DNA of 64,000 nucleotides, taken from an uncultured Alistipes sp. Lineage in GTDB: Bacteria > Bacteroidota > Bacteroidia > Bacteroidales > Rikenellaceae. Under the pieces are notes generated by a model. The model was given only the letters and a program-made list of their open reading frames with translations, had not been told where the DNA came from and searched no databases. Positions 7,731-17,264 of the stretch are shown in pieces (position 1 is the first letter of the stretch; every line of letters begins with the position of its first letter). The translations under genes and the position numbers were made by a program. The stretch covers positions 62,001-126,000 of the forward strand of contig CAJTYA010000002.1 in assembly GCA_910583985.1 (NCBI GenBank). The letters are read 5' to 3'.

Positions 7731-9179
7731 ATGCGAAAACAGACGAAAACCCTTATCGGACGACTCTTGCCGCTGGCCTTGCTTTTCGGTTGCGGACCGT
7801 CGTCCCTCACGGTTCCGCAGGTCGAAGAGGGATGGGACGTCTACACCGGAGGCGTCTATCGTTACGGACCTTCGATCATGCTCGGCGACGACGGATCGAT
7901 CGACGCGTGGTTCGCTGCTCCGGGCGGCTATTTCGACGGCCGGAACCTCAAGTACGACGATACGGCCGCACCGCATGCAGTCTCGCTGGGCCGGACGCAT
8001 TCGGCCGCTCAACGTTTCGCCGAGAGCGAGCCGTTCTATGCGGTGCGCGTGGTGTGCCCCAATCGCGGCGCCCGCAACGCTTCGCTCACGCTGAGCCTCT
8101 ACGCTTGGCAGGACGATTATGCGACGACCGTCGCCCGGAAGCCCGTCGCCGTGCGGCGTTTCGAAAATTATAAGGACAACCAGAGCCTCGAAGTGACCTG
8201 TCCCGACCGCTTCCCCTCGGGGGACTATCTCTGGGTGCTCGACGGAGGTTCGAACGACAACTCGATGGTGTGGCGCGCCGAAGCCCCGGTTTCCGGCGTG
8301 ACGAACTATTTCGACGGTGAGCCCGTCGGGGAGGGCAGCTATCGGGCCCGCGTGTCGAACGAACGTTCGGACGGCGGATTTTTCTGGGATCAGGCTTCTT
8401 GGCAACGTTCCCAAGACGGCGGCCGGACGTGGACACCCGAAAAGATGGTGCTGCTGCCGACCGAATATGCGTCCGACCACTTCTCGGTATGCGATCCCGG
8501 ACTGGCCCGCTGGGGCGGTTACTATTATGCGGGATATACCTCCACGGAGAACGAAGGCATGGTCGAAAACCACGTCTACATCGCCCGGAGCCGGACGCCC
8601 GAAGGTCCGTGGGAAAAATGGAACGGAACGGGTTGGACGACGGGTACCGACGTCCGGCCGATGATCCTCTTTACGGGCGATCCCACCCGCTTCGGTGCCG
8701 GCGAACCTTCGATCGTCGTGCTCCGCGATACGGTCTATTTCTATTATACGTGGAACGACACGGGCGACGAGGCCGTCACGACGCGTCTGGCCACGGCCGA
8801 TGCCCGCGATCCGCTCTGGCCGGCCCGCCTCACGTTCCATGGAACGGTCATCAACAAGAGCGACATTCCCGGAGCCGACCATTGCGACGTGAAATACCGC
8901 GAGGACATTGGGAAGTTCCAAGCCATCCACACGGCGGGCCGAATGGGCCCGAAGAGCTATATCGTTCTCTGGGAATCGTCCGACGGCATCCGTTTCGAAC
9001 GGGCGGGCGAGCTGCGCGACAACCTCGAACCCTATCTGCACAACTGCGGCTGGAGCGGCGACTCCGTCGGCCATATGAAACGGGGCGTGCAACAGTACAT
9101 TTCCTACGCTTACGGGTCCGATACTTCGGCTTGGGGACAGTGGAACACCCGATGGAGCCCGATCCGACTGACCGAATAA
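7731..9179 (+). CDS. Lipoprotein with five-bladed beta-propeller glycosidase-like fold
   Basis: The 482-aa product starts with a lipoprotein signal (lipobox LLFGC, Cys21); ATG 7731 is preferred over 7692 because it begins the signal peptide. The mature part has propeller-type segments with regularly spaced acids: DPGLARWGGYYYAGYT, SRTPEGPWEKW, GEPSIVVLRDTVYFYYTW and DVKYREDIGKF. These resemble GH43/GH32-like and related families, where two Asp and one Glu form the active site. An N-terminal beta-sandwich (about 30-220) precedes it. It is likely a surface or periplasmic enzyme on a polysaccharide. No SusC/SusD pair is beside it, so substrate and exact family are not assignable. Confidence 0.55.
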   Translation: MRKQTKTLIGRLLPLALLFGCGPSSLTVPQVEEGWDVYTGGVYRYGPSIMLGDDGSIDAWFAAPGGYFDGRNLKYDDTAAPHAVSLGRTHSAAQRFAESEPFYAVRVVCPNRGARNASLTLSLYAWQDDYATTVARKPVAVRRFENYKDNQSLEVTCPDRFPSGDYLWVLDGGSNDNSMVWRAEAPVSGVTNYFDGEPVGEGSYRARVSNERSDGGFFWDQASWQRSQDGGRTWTPEKMVLLPTEYASDHFSVCDPGLARWGGYYYAGYTSTENEGMVENHVYIARSRTPEGPWEKWNGTGWTTGTDVRPMILFTGDPTRFGAGEPSIVVLRDTVYFYYTWNDTGDEAVTTRLATADARDPLWPARLTFHGTVINKSDIPGADHCDVKYREDIGKFQAIHTAGRMGPKSYIVLWESSDGIRFERAGELRDNLEPYLHNCGWSGDSVGHMKRGVQQYISYAYGSDTSAWGQWNTRWSPIRLTE

Positions 9180-9334
9180 GAAACCTCGATCATTATGCTT
9201 CGGCATCTCCGGCGTGAAAACGTTCGGGGAAAGCGATGTGCGTTCTCGACGGAAGGGGTCGGATTTCGACGGCCGGGTCGGCGGGTCGCTGCTTTCGGGT
9301 ACGTCGGAGCATAGGACAGTCTAAGAAAAACCAT

Positions 9335-10522
9335 ATGAAACATACAGGAATTTTTGTCCTGTCGCTGATGCTGGCGGCAGGATGTTCGTCGGTCGTCTCC
9401 GACGAACCGGACGGATATTTGCGCATCGAACTCGATGTCGATTCCGAAGTGAGCGAAATATCCTCGAAAGGCAGCGACCCCGCCGCCTTCACGCTCGAAA
9501 TCCTGCGCGACGGCCGTGTCGTCAGGACCGTGTCGCCCGTCGGCAGTACGCTCGCGCCCATCGCCTTGGAGGCGGGCGCCTACACGCTTTCGGCCTATTC
9601 CGAGGCCTTCGCCGCGCCGGCTTTCGACAAGCCCGTCTACGGCGGTTCGGCTTCGGCCACCGTCGCTTCGGGTGCCGAAACCCGCGCATCGGTCGCCTGT
9701 GTCCAGACCAATGCCGGCGTGCGCATCGGCTATACCGACAATTTCAAGACCAACCGGACCGGTTATTCGACCACCGTGCGTCAGATACAGGGCGCCCTCG
9801 CCTTTGCGGGGGCGGATGCCAGGCGCACGGGTTATTTTTTCGCGGACGAGGCGACGTTCGTCGTGTCGGCCGACGATCTGAATTACGAATACACCATGCG
9901 GCTGGAGGCGCAGAAAATCTACAATGTCACCGTCGATGACGCCTACCGTCCTTCCGGCGGGCTGGCCGTGAGCATCACGGTGACGACCGAAACGGCCGAG
10001 GAGGCGGTCGGCATCGTCATCCCGTCGGGTAAAGTCGATTATTTGGAGACCGTGGGAACGGTCCCGGTGGCGGCCAATGTGCTGGTCGACAATTACGACG
10101 GCTGGAGCGCTTCAGGTACGACGTATGCCGGCAGCGGCGTCTGGATATCGACGCAGTTCCCCTCGGACACGTATGCCGGTGCTTCGGGAGACAATCATCT
10201 GTTGTTCAAAGGAACGGGTACTTGGTTTACGGTTTCCGGACTGGATACGTCGCTGGCTCCGGCCGATCTGACGCTTTCGTTCGGGTGTTGTACGCCGGAG
10301 CAGAATTTCGATGTGCAGAAGTTCTCCGTCAGTGTCAGTCGCGACGGCGGAACGACGTTCGAACCGCTCGTCATCCCTGTCGATGCACGGGGAAGCAACA
10401 GAAAGTGGGCCCGGATCGAAATCGTCGGTGGCATACCCAAGACCGACAACCTCGCGATTCGGTTCGAGTGCCTCGCCTCGGAATGTCTGCTGGACGACAT
10501 CGTGCTGCGGACGGCGAACTGA
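9335..10522 (+). CDS. DUF4493-like lipoprotein
   Basis: The 395-aa product has a lipoprotein signal (lipobox LAAGC, Cys17). The N-terminal part (FTLEILRDGRVVRT, LEAGAYTLSAYSE, PVYGGSASATV) has the layout of Bacteroidota DUF4493 surface lipoproteins, whose Ig-like domains are often tied to adhesin or fimbrial-type structures. The C-terminal half (about 260-395) is a beta-rich domain with a jelly-roll feel (WFTVSGLDTS, SFGCCTPEQNF, LAIRFECLAS). The start at 9335 is the first Met of the signal peptide. It follows the propeller lipoprotein by 155 bp on the same strand and may share its transcript. Function unknown. Confidence 0.6.
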   Translation: MKHTGIFVLSLMLAAGCSSVVSDEPDGYLRIELDVDSEVSEISSKGSDPAAFTLEILRDGRVVRTVSPVGSTLAPIALEAGAYTLSAYSEAFAAPAFDKPVYGGSASATVASGAETRASVACVQTNAGVRIGYTDNFKTNRTGYSTTVRQIQGALAFAGADARRTGYFFADEATFVVSADDLNYEYTMRLEAQKIYNVTVDDAYRPSGGLAVSITVTTETAEEAVGIVIPSGKVDYLETVGTVPVAANVLVDNYDGWSASGTTYAGSGVWISTQFPSDTYAGASGDNHLLFKGTGTWFTVSGLDTSLAPADLTLSFGCCTPEQNFDVQKFSVSVSRDGGTTFEPLVIPVDARGSNRKWARIEIVGGIPKTDNLAIRFECLASECLLDDIVLRTAN

Positions 10523-10690
10523 TCCGCGCCGGAGATCGTGACGGAGCGGGAGCTTGGGCCCTCCGGCAGATGTTCCGTGCGGAGTGCGTCTTTGCCGAAA
10601 GACGTTTCCCCTGAATCGGTCTTTTATTCGAATACTCCGTACTTCCGTTGTCCGGGCAGAACGTTCGGGCAACGGAAACGCTGAAAAGGA

Positions 10691-10724
10691 CAGGGTGTCC
10701 GACGATCCGTCGGGCACCCTGTTT
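10691..10724 (+). terminator. Terminator-like hairpin after the DUF4493-like gene
   Basis: CAGGGTGTCCGACG (10691-10704) pairs with 10708-10721 with one G-T pair around a 3-nt loop, followed by a short T run. It is about 170 bp past the stop codon. The GGGTG/CACCC core resembles hairpins after aspS and rhaM. Confidence 0.55.
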
Positions 10725-10862
10725 CGCGTCGGGAGGGTACCGTGAACTTTTCCGTATGTGTCCGTAGCCGGTTGGGCGGAAATGCGAGCGGGCGATGGAG
10801 GGCTGTGCATCGCAAGAAACGGCTTGGATGCCGTGTCCGGTTCCCTGTCCGGCGGTCGCTTT

Positions 10863-10894
10863 TTTGAAAAAAATATAAAAATAAACCGTTTTTG
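10863..10894 (+). promoter_or_regulatory. Candidate promoter for the DUF4925-like lipoprotein
   Basis: TTTG (10863-10866) and CGTTTTTG (10887-10894) are exactly 20 bp apart in an unusually AT-rich stretch. The -7 has TTTG but lacks the TA. It would give a leader of about 115 nt to the gene at 11017. Confidence 0.4.
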
Positions 10895-11016
10895 TAACTT
10901 TTTCTTGTCGGGGGCGTTCTAAAAACCGGATTGCGTTCCCCGTTCCGGATTGTCGGGAAGGGAGGCGAGCGAACGACGAATACATCGTAGAACCTATAAA
11001 TCAATTTTAAATCGTT

Positions 11017-12183
11017 ATGAAAAAACATCTTTTCTGGCTGATGGCAGCCTTGATCGCAACGACGGGATTCACCGCTTGTAACGACGATGACGACAACGAT
11101 CCGGTGAACTACGCCGTGTCGCTCGACCAAGCGGTCGGTTTCTATACGGGGAACGATCTGGAAATCTATGTAGGCGGACAGAGCGTGCTGCTGCTCGAAG
11201 GGCAGGCTGCCCGGATCAGCGGGACGAACGCCGACAAGGTGACGATTTCGATTCCCGACTATGCGGTTCCTGGCGAAACCGGTCTGACGTTCACCGACGT
11301 GAAGATGACCGCTCCGCTGTTCAACGTGTTCGAAGGCGAGAACGCCAATGCTTCGCGCACCATCGCTCTGAAAGGCGAACTGCGCGACGGCCGTCTGAGA
11401 CTGGACCTGACGCCTGCCTACCGTTCGGACATCGTCGGCGTGTGGAACTTCAACACCGAGTTGGACGAAAATGAAACGGTGACGCTGGCTCCCATTTCGA
11501 TTGCGACGGACGAAGGCGTATCGCTGGGCTTCGGCGAATTTGTCCTGCCCATCGTGGGCGTGATGCTCCAGAACTCGATGGCCCTGATCAATCTCGAATT
11601 TCATGCCGACGGCAACCTGACGGCCACGTACAACACCAATGCGATGAACGACATGATGGCCGCGATGAACGAGCTGCCTATTTCGCCCGTATTCGTGCAT
11701 ACGCCGATGAACGCGATGAAGTGGTATACGAAAGACGGCGCTCTGTACCTCGTACCGAACCTCAACCTGATGTTCAAGAACAACCCGACCAAAGCGCAGC
11801 TCGGCCCGCTCGACATCAGCCAGATCATGACCGTAGGCATTCCGCTCCACTATGCCAAGCAGGGCGACAAGATGACGGCGTATGCCAGCAAGGACCAGAT
11901 GGAACCGGTATTCGACATGCTGTCGGCAGCCATTCAGCTCATCGACCCCGCCTTCGAACTCGAACTGGGCGAAGATACCGCCATTCCGTTGAGAAGCATG
12001 CTCGAAATGATTCTCCAGCCGATCTGCGACGTGGCTACCGATCCCGCTACGAAACGCTTCGACCTGTGTCTGAACTTCAAGGCCGGCGCCATCGCCGAAG
12101 AGGCTCCGAAAGTTCCCGATGCGTCGGCTGCCGCCGCAGCAGCCAAAGGACTGAGCGAATGGGCGAAAAACCGGGCCGAGTAA
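11017..12183 (+). CDS. DUF4925-like lipoprotein
   Basis: The 388-aa product has a lipoprotein signal (lipobox FTAC, Cys21) followed by an acidic NDDDDND linker, typical of surface-exposed Bacteroidota lipoproteins. The rest is beta-rich with two similar halves: a first block built round LEIYVGGQSVLLLEGQ and VTISIPDYAVPGETG, and a second round LMFKNNPTKAQLGPLDIS and a helical C-terminus. The overall pattern resembles DUF4925 proteins of gut Bacteroidota, whose role is not known. It stands alone, with its own candidate promoter and a strong terminator, so it is probably monocistronic. Confidence 0.6.
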   Translation: MKKHLFWLMAALIATTGFTACNDDDDNDPVNYAVSLDQAVGFYTGNDLEIYVGGQSVLLLEGQAARISGTNADKVTISIPDYAVPGETGLTFTDVKMTAPLFNVFEGENANASRTIALKGELRDGRLRLDLTPAYRSDIVGVWNFNTELDENETVTLAPISIATDEGVSLGFGEFVLPIVGVMLQNSMALINLEFHADGNLTATYNTNAMNDMMAAMNELPISPVFVHTPMNAMKWYTKDGALYLVPNLNLMFKNNPTKAQLGPLDISQIMTVGIPLHYAKQGDKMTAYASKDQMEPVFDMLSAAIQLIDPAFELELGEDTAIPLRSMLEMILQPICDVATDPATKRFDLCLNFKAGAIAEEAPKVPDASAAAAAAKGLSEWAKNRAE

Positions 12184-12242
12184 CGACCTGCGTGCCGAAA
12201 CGATTTCCCGAAAGCGGGAATCGCCTCGGACGTTCGAACCCG

Positions 12243-12283
12243 AAGGGGGACCGAAACTCGTTTTCGGTCCCCCTTCCTTTTTT
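12243..12283 (+). terminator. Strong rho-independent terminator
   Basis: A perfect 14-bp stem (AAGGGGGACCGAAA at 12243-12256 with 12262-12275) has a 5-nt loop and ends in six Ts (12278-12283). It lies 60 bp after the DUF4925-like gene. Confidence 0.9.
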
Positions 12284-13606
12284 CGCACGGGCCTGTGCCC
12301 CGGCGGTTCCGTTGCACGCGCGGTGGCCGTCGCGGTACGAGACGCGTTCGCGTGTGCGGACGGACGGTTTCGTTCGTTTTTACCGACGGGCGGAGCGAAG
12401 ATTCAGCGGTCGGTTTTTTCCGCTTCTTCCGGTTTCTCCGGTCGGAACTCCCGGTCGTATCGTCTTCCGTCGGATTCGATGATCCGACGGAGCCTTTTCG
12501 TCGGGCCGAAGGCGGCGGTGCTTTTTTCGAAACGGGAGAGGGGGGTGGATGGTTCCGGCACGACGGTAGGTCCGGAATATCGTCGAAATGCGGATAATCT
12601 GTGGTGTGCGCGGGTTCTCCGGTCGCCGTGCCGGAGCGAATCGAGAACGTGGAACGTCGGGGCGGACAGGATTGTCTTCTGCTGAATATCGGGATGGCGG
12701 CGAGAGGGAGTCTTGCCGGATGGCTTTCTTGTCCGGGTGACGTATGGACAGAGTAGCCCGAAGTCGTGGAGCGGAGCGGCCGGCTTGGACGCACACCGCA
12801 TTTCGTCGGTCTGCGGTACGTTCGTTTCCCGACAAGATTTTTGGGGAAGGGGGCAAGGGCGGGCCGTCGTTGCCGTGGTGCCTCTGCCCGGCGACATGGG
12901 CAGGCATCGTTCGGAAAGAGTTACGTCACCCCTTCGGACGCCTTGCCGACAGCGACGGTTCCGGCGCATGATTCCCGTAGCCCGGCGGCGGTTCGTTTTT
13001 CTTTCGGTGAGAATTTGCGGTCTCCCGAAAGGGCGACGGGATCGTTCGATGGACAGGGAGGCTGCGGATTCCGTGCGATGCCGACCTCGGTTCGGGCCGT
13101 GTTCCCGGCCCCGGTGCCTGCGTTTCGGGGTCGGTCGTTTCGGAGCGGGGAGGAGGATGCGACGGAGAAGATGTTATAAAGGTGGCCGTCTCTGCCCTCG
13201 GAAGCGACCGGTGATACGCTTCGACGCACCGACGCCCCGGCCCGCCGTTTCTGTCGCAGCCTCTTGCGTTCGTGGAATGAGTTTTCGAACGGAACCCTCG
13301 CTTGGGCGAGGGCCGAAGGTTGTCCGCCGGGAAACGTGGCGGTACGGACTTGCCGTCCGGAACACGGGAATGTGTTTCCATTGGCAGGGGGGCCGGTACG
13401 CTAATACAATTCTTTCCGAGCGAAGCCTGCTCTTGCAGCATAATCGTTTGCCTCCTCCGAAACGATGTCTGTTCTGCGGTTTATAATCTGTTGCCTTCTC
13501 CGCTTTTTGGAGTGCTCCGGAACGGTCGGGAGGCTTCCGCCGATGATTTGCCGGTCGGAGACGACGGGGCGGCGGATGCTCGGAGGCAGCGGACGGGGCC
13601 GGCCCG
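12284..13606. other. Long gene-free tract (1.3 kb)
   Basis: Open frames exist on both strands (the longest is 12713-13486 on the + strand) but all give Arg/Pro/Ser/Gly-rich products with no domain, no plausible start region and no family resemblance. The tract holds one copy of a 20-bp exact repeat (12902-12921). A short minus-strand stretch ending at 13401 looks slightly protein-like. I see no tRNA, riboswitch or IS end. Confidence 0.5.
12902..12921 (+). repeat. 20-bp exact direct repeat, copy 1
   Basis: AGGCATCGTTCGGAAAGAGT is present here and again at 46802-46821, both in gene-free tracts and in the same orientation. Flanks are not alike beyond the 20 bp. Confidence 0.7.
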
Positions 13607-14056
13607 TTATCGGCGAAGGCTCCGGAAAAAACGATCCATCAACTCGGTGCACTCCGTTTCCAATATGCCGCCGCGCACTTTCGTTTTGGGATGGTACGGC
13701 GACGGGGCGAGGCGTCCGGCCCCCCGCTTGGGATCGTCCGCGCCGTAAACGACTTCGCCGAGCTGGCTCCAGAAGCAGGCTCCGGCGCACATCGTACAGG
13801 GTTCGACGGTGACGTAGAGCCGGCATTCGTTCAGGTATTTTCCGCCCACGGCTCCGGCCGCGGCCGTGATGGCCTGCATTTCGGCATGAGCCGTCGCGTC
13901 GGCGAGCGTCTCCACCAGATTGTGCCCTCTGCCCACGATCCTGTCGCCGAATACGACCACCGCACCGACGGGCACTTCGCCCGCGTCGAGGGCTTTTCGC
14001 GCTTCGGCCAATGCCTGCCGCATGAATCGTTCGTCTTTTGTATTTTCTTCCGTCAT
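13607..14056 (-). CDS. tadA: tRNA-specific adenosine deaminase
   Basis: TadA deaminates A34 to inosine in the anticodon of tRNA-Arg(ACG). The 149-aa product has the zinc/catalytic motif HAE (His57, Glu59) and PCTMC (Cys87, Cys90), and ends in the usual basic tail. The start at 14056 (MTEENTKDERFM) is chosen because the family begins a few residues before FMRQAL; 14068 is four codons upstream and possible. The open frame runs much further upstream but without homology. A consensus -7 element lies 72 bp ahead (14128-14135). Confidence 0.95.
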   Translation of the reverse strand: MTEENTKDERFMRQALAEARKALDAGEVPVGAVVVFGDRIVGRGHNLVETLADATAHAEMQAITAAAGAVGGKYLNECRLYVTVEPCTMCAGACFWSQLGEVVYGADDPKRGAGRLAPSPYHPKTKVRGGILETECTELMDRFFRSLRR

Positions 14057-14127
14057 GTCCGTTCTCATTTTCTCCCGTACCCGAAAGCCGGACACCTTTT
14101 CGGGCGCTCCGACCTTCGTCTGCCGGA

Positions 14128-14135
14128 CAAAAATA
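14128..14135 (-). promoter_or_regulatory. -7 element for tadA
   Basis: On the minus strand this reads TATTTTTG, a full match to TAnnTTTG. No clear TTTG is at 19-21 bp. It is in the right place for tadA. Confidence 0.45.
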
Positions 14136-14163
14136 CGAATTGTCCGGGATTTTCCCGTGCCGT

Positions 14164-14518
14164 TTATTGGCTGAAATCCGGATTCGTCGGTTGGGACGGA
14201 GGTTCGTGTTTCTTCTTGCCGAAGCCGGTCGTCGGAACGGATTCGTCCACGATGTCGAATGCCATGCCGGGAACCCGTATCTGCCTCTTCCCGCTCTGCA
14301 AAGCGCCGTAGGCCGACTCGGATGCAGTCCGGTACGGTTTCGTATTTCGTCCGATCGAACGACCCTCGGTTCCATGTTGTCGAAACCCGGCACCGTCTTG
14401 TCGTTTTTATCGACACGGAACCGGGACCCGGCGGCCTCCGGTCCGCATCGGCCGATTTCATGTAGCCGGTCGTTTTCAAACGTTTGCCGAAGTATTTGAC
14501 CGGAAGGAAAGTTTGCAT
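14164..14518 (-). pseudogene. Possible frameshifted gene remnant
   Basis: Two minus-strand frames look more protein-like than the surroundings. One starts at ATG 14518 with MQTFLPVKYFGKRLKTTGY. The other is open from 14406 down to a TAA at 14164 and ends with FDIVDESVPTTGFGKKK and a proline-rich tail. A frame change near 14400 would join them into about 115 residues. I do not recognise the family, and composition alone may explain it. Confidence 0.22.
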
Positions 14519-15600
14519 CAATGTCCCGAAATCGTTCTTTCCGAGGTTTTGTGCGTTCGACCGGATGGGGGGCTTTCCCGTCCGGTTTGCCGGGGGGCGT
14601 TCCCATCGAATAGCTTCGGGAACGTTGCCTGCAACGAACCGGTCCTCAGGCACGTCGAACGAGCACATCGCAACACGGCGGCCGCAGCACAGAGGCTTTT
14701 CGCTACACTGTTTTTCATGGCGTTAGGATTTCGGATGATCGCCTGCCTTGTCGTGTCCCGGTGTTCGGTTTTTCCGGCCGGCAGTGCCGACCGGTCTGCG
14801 ATTTCGAAAGAAAGATCCCCGATTCATATCTGTCCGACCAGCACGGCCCCGTCTGCGGCGGAAATCCGGCACGATCTCCCGTAACGCGTCCGCGGCGTCG
14901 TATCTCGAACCGTGCGTTCGGCCATGTCGTCGCAAGCGAGCGTTCGACCGTTTCCTGTGATACGAAACCGGAGTCCCGAACCTCCTTTCATGTCGTCGTT
15001 TTCAGGTAGCCCGATAGCCTAATCTGCTGACCTTCGGACCGGCCGGGGCGAGCGGTTCGATGGAGCGATCCGAATTCGGACGGAGCGACGGGATGCTGCG
15101 AACGGGTCGTCATGATGTTTTGAGCGCGGTCCGGGGCGATTCCGTCGCATTTTGTTTCGTAATCGGCATTTCCGGAGTCCGTAAGCCCTCCGTAGGGAGT
15201 TTCGTCGTGGGAGGCGCGAACTCTGTTCCGGAGGCAGTCGGGACCGTCGATCCGAAAAACAGGACCGTCACCGGTAACGGTCCGGATGTCCTGAATGGCT
15301 CCGTGGAGTTCTTATTCTCTGTGTGTCAGATAGTTAGTGCTTTGGTTCGCAGCGGCGTATCGTATCCGCTTCGGTATCGTTCGGTACCGATGTGAACTGT
15401 ATGATTGAGTCGAAAATGATGCCGTTCGTTTTTTCGATTGATTGTCAGTCGTTTGTTTCGAATCGGCCGGTGTCCGGAAAAGCGCGTTTTGCGATGAGTG
15501 TGCGGGAGGATGGTTATTTCCGGGTTTCGTTTACAGGGTGGCCGGGTATTTGCCGTTATTTCCGAGGTCTTTCTATACGGACCATGCAAACGATACACCT
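14519..15600. other. Gene-free tract (1.1 kb)
   Basis: No convincing coding region lies upstream of the FMN reductase. A small inverted repeat, GGACCGT/ACGGTCC, is present near 15262-15282. The last 300 bp are less GC-rich and contain TTTG (15488-15491) and TATTTCCG (15515-15522), a poor promoter match for the next gene. Confidence 0.45.
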
Positions 15601-16158
15601 ATGAAACGAATCGCCATTTTATCCTCCAGCGTCCGCAGCGGACGGCTGAGTCACCGGGTCGCCCTGTATCTGGAGCGCTACCTCGAACGCAGCGGTCTCG
15701 CCGCAGCGGAAGTGTTGGACCTCAAGCGTTACGACTTTCCGTTGTTCGACGAACGCTTCGCTTTTCAGACGCATCCTTCGCGGCGTCTGTTCGACTTCAC
15801 CCGGCGCCTTTTTTCGGCAGACGGGATCATCGTCGTCACGCCCGTTTATAACGCCGATTTTCCGGCTTCGCTGAAGAATGCCATCGACCTGTACTATGAG
15901 GAGTGGGTCGGCAAGCCTGTGGCCGTCGTGTCGGTCACGTCGGGACAGGTGCCGGGCATCGCGACGGTACAGAAGCTCCAAACGCTGTTGCTGAAGCTCG
16001 AAGCGCGGGTCGTGCCCGGTCTCTGCACCGTCATCTCGGTCGGGGAAAACTTCGACGAGCAGGGCGTGCCCCGCTCTGCCGAACAGATGGATGCGCTTGT
16101 CCGACCGATGGTCGAAGGTTTGTTGCAGGCGGCCGATTGCGCCTGTGTTCCTGTTTAG
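15601..16158 (+). CDS. NADPH-dependent FMN reductase family flavoprotein
   Basis: The 185-aa product has the flavodoxin-like fold of the FMN-reductase superfamily: a first strand with the phosphate loop (ILSSSVRSGRLS), the SADGIIVVTPVYNADFPASLKNAIDLYY block that binds the isoalloxazine ring, and a later strand AVVSVTSGQ. It likely reduces FMN, quinones or similar acceptors with NAD(P)H in the cytoplasm. The gene is flanked by long gene-free tracts on both sides, so no operon partner hints at the substrate. Start ATG 15601 directly precedes KRIAILSSS, as usual for the family. Confidence 0.88.
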   Translation: MKRIAILSSSVRSGRLSHRVALYLERYLERSGLAAAEVLDLKRYDFPLFDERFAFQTHPSRRLFDFTRRLFSADGIIVVTPVYNADFPASLKNAIDLYYEEWVGKPVAVVSVTSGQVPGIATVQKLQTLLLKLEARVVPGLCTVISVGENFDEQGVPRSAEQMDALVRPMVEGLLQAADCACVPV

Positions 16159-16711
16159 GAGAGGCGGGGACGCATCCCGTTCGGAAAAGCGAATGCCGCC
16201 GCTGCACGGCGGAAAATCCCGGCGAGGATTCCGCCCCGAAAGGATGGGCGAAAACCGGTAAAGACCCTGTCTCACGGCCGGACGATGCCGCATCGTCCGA
16301 CCGTCGGAAAAGCCGATCCGCATGCGGGCAGAGTCGGCATATTCCTCCTCCGGAGACGGTTCGGACGGAAGCGACGAAAAGATCGGTCCGGTCGGACGAG
16401 TTCTTTTCGGGCGATGTCGTGCGGAAGATTCCGGGATGTTTCCGAAAGGTTTCGGAGACGTTTTCGGAACTTTCGCGGGGAATCCGCGGCGGGAGGTGTT
16501 TTCGGGAATTTCGAGCGGATTCAGGACGACGATCCCGCAACGGAACGGGAGCATCGCCGCGCTCGTCCGTTCTTTCGTGCCGCGTTATCCGGCGACGCCC
16601 GTTGCCGTATCTGTATCTATCCTGTCCCGTGCCGTCCGGCGAAACCGGCGGTCGGTTTCCTGTTTTTCGGTCTCCCGGTTTCTTCGTTTTCTCTGTTTCT
16701 CCGGGCGTGCG
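16159..16711. other. Gene-free stretch between convergent genes
   Basis: About 550 bp separate the FMN reductase and the convergent phosphatase. Frames here give Arg/Ser/Pro-rich products. I see no strong terminator and no RNA gene. Confidence 0.45.
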
Positions 16712-17206
16712 TTACGGGCGGTCGATGCGGCTGCGGACGTAGTCGAGCAGGCCCCGGCAGGCATCCTCCAACAGATCGAGCACGCGTTCGAAACCGGCGG
16801 CGCCTCCGTAGTACGGGTCGGGAACTTCGGTGTCGTCGTACTGCGTACAGAAGTCGGTCATCCGGCGGATTTCCGCACGGCCCTCCTCGCGGGATGCTTT
16901 GCGCGTCAGATCGCGGATGTTCGAGTCGTCCATGCCTACGATCAAGTCGAACCGGTCGAAATCTTGGGTCGTGACGGGGCGGGAGATCGACGTGAGGCGA
17001 TAGCCCCGTCGGGCGGCATGCCGACTCATCCGGTCGTCGGCGCTTTCGCCCGCGTGGTAGCCGCTGATGCCGGCCGAGTCGATCTCGATGCAGTCTTCGA
17101 GCCCGACCCGTTCGACCGCTCCGCGGAAGACGGCCTCGGCGCTCGGCGAGCGGCAGATATTGCCCAGACAAACGAACAGTACGCGGTATGTTTTCTTTTC
17201 TTCCAT
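16712..17206 (-). CDS. Low-molecular-weight protein-tyrosine phosphatase
   Basis: The 164-aa product has the LMW-PTP signature CLGNICRS at 13-20 (nucleophile Cys13, phosphate-binding Arg19) close to the N-terminus, and the general-acid loop VPDPYYGG with Asp130. Length and layout are those of the stand-alone cytoplasmic enzymes (Wzb/YfkJ/Etp type). In polysaccharide loci these dephosphorylate tyrosine kinases. None is adjacent here, so the substrate is unknown. A -7 match (TATCTTTG on the minus strand) lies 59 bp upstream. Confidence 0.94.
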   Translation of the reverse strand: MEEKKTYRVLFVCLGNICRSPSAEAVFRGAVERVGLEDCIEIDSAGISGYHAGESADDRMSRHAARRGYRLTSISRPVTTQDFDRFDLIVGMDDSNIRDLTRKASREEGRAEIRRMTDFCTQYDDTEVPDPYYGGAAGFERVLDLLEDACRGLLDYVRSRIDRP

Positions 17207-17264
17207 TGTTTTTTCGTGGTTAAAGGGCGGCCGACAGCGGCCGCCGCGCGGTTCGGAACGCTCT

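Noticed and set aside
12713..13486. 257-codon + strand open frame in the gene-free tract
   Set aside because: The product is Arg/Pro/Gly-rich with no motif, and overlapping frames on the other strand are equally open.
13401..13500. Protein-like minus-strand stretch ending in ARAGFARKELY
   Set aside because: Only about 30 codons look plausible. No start region or family was recognised, so it was not called.
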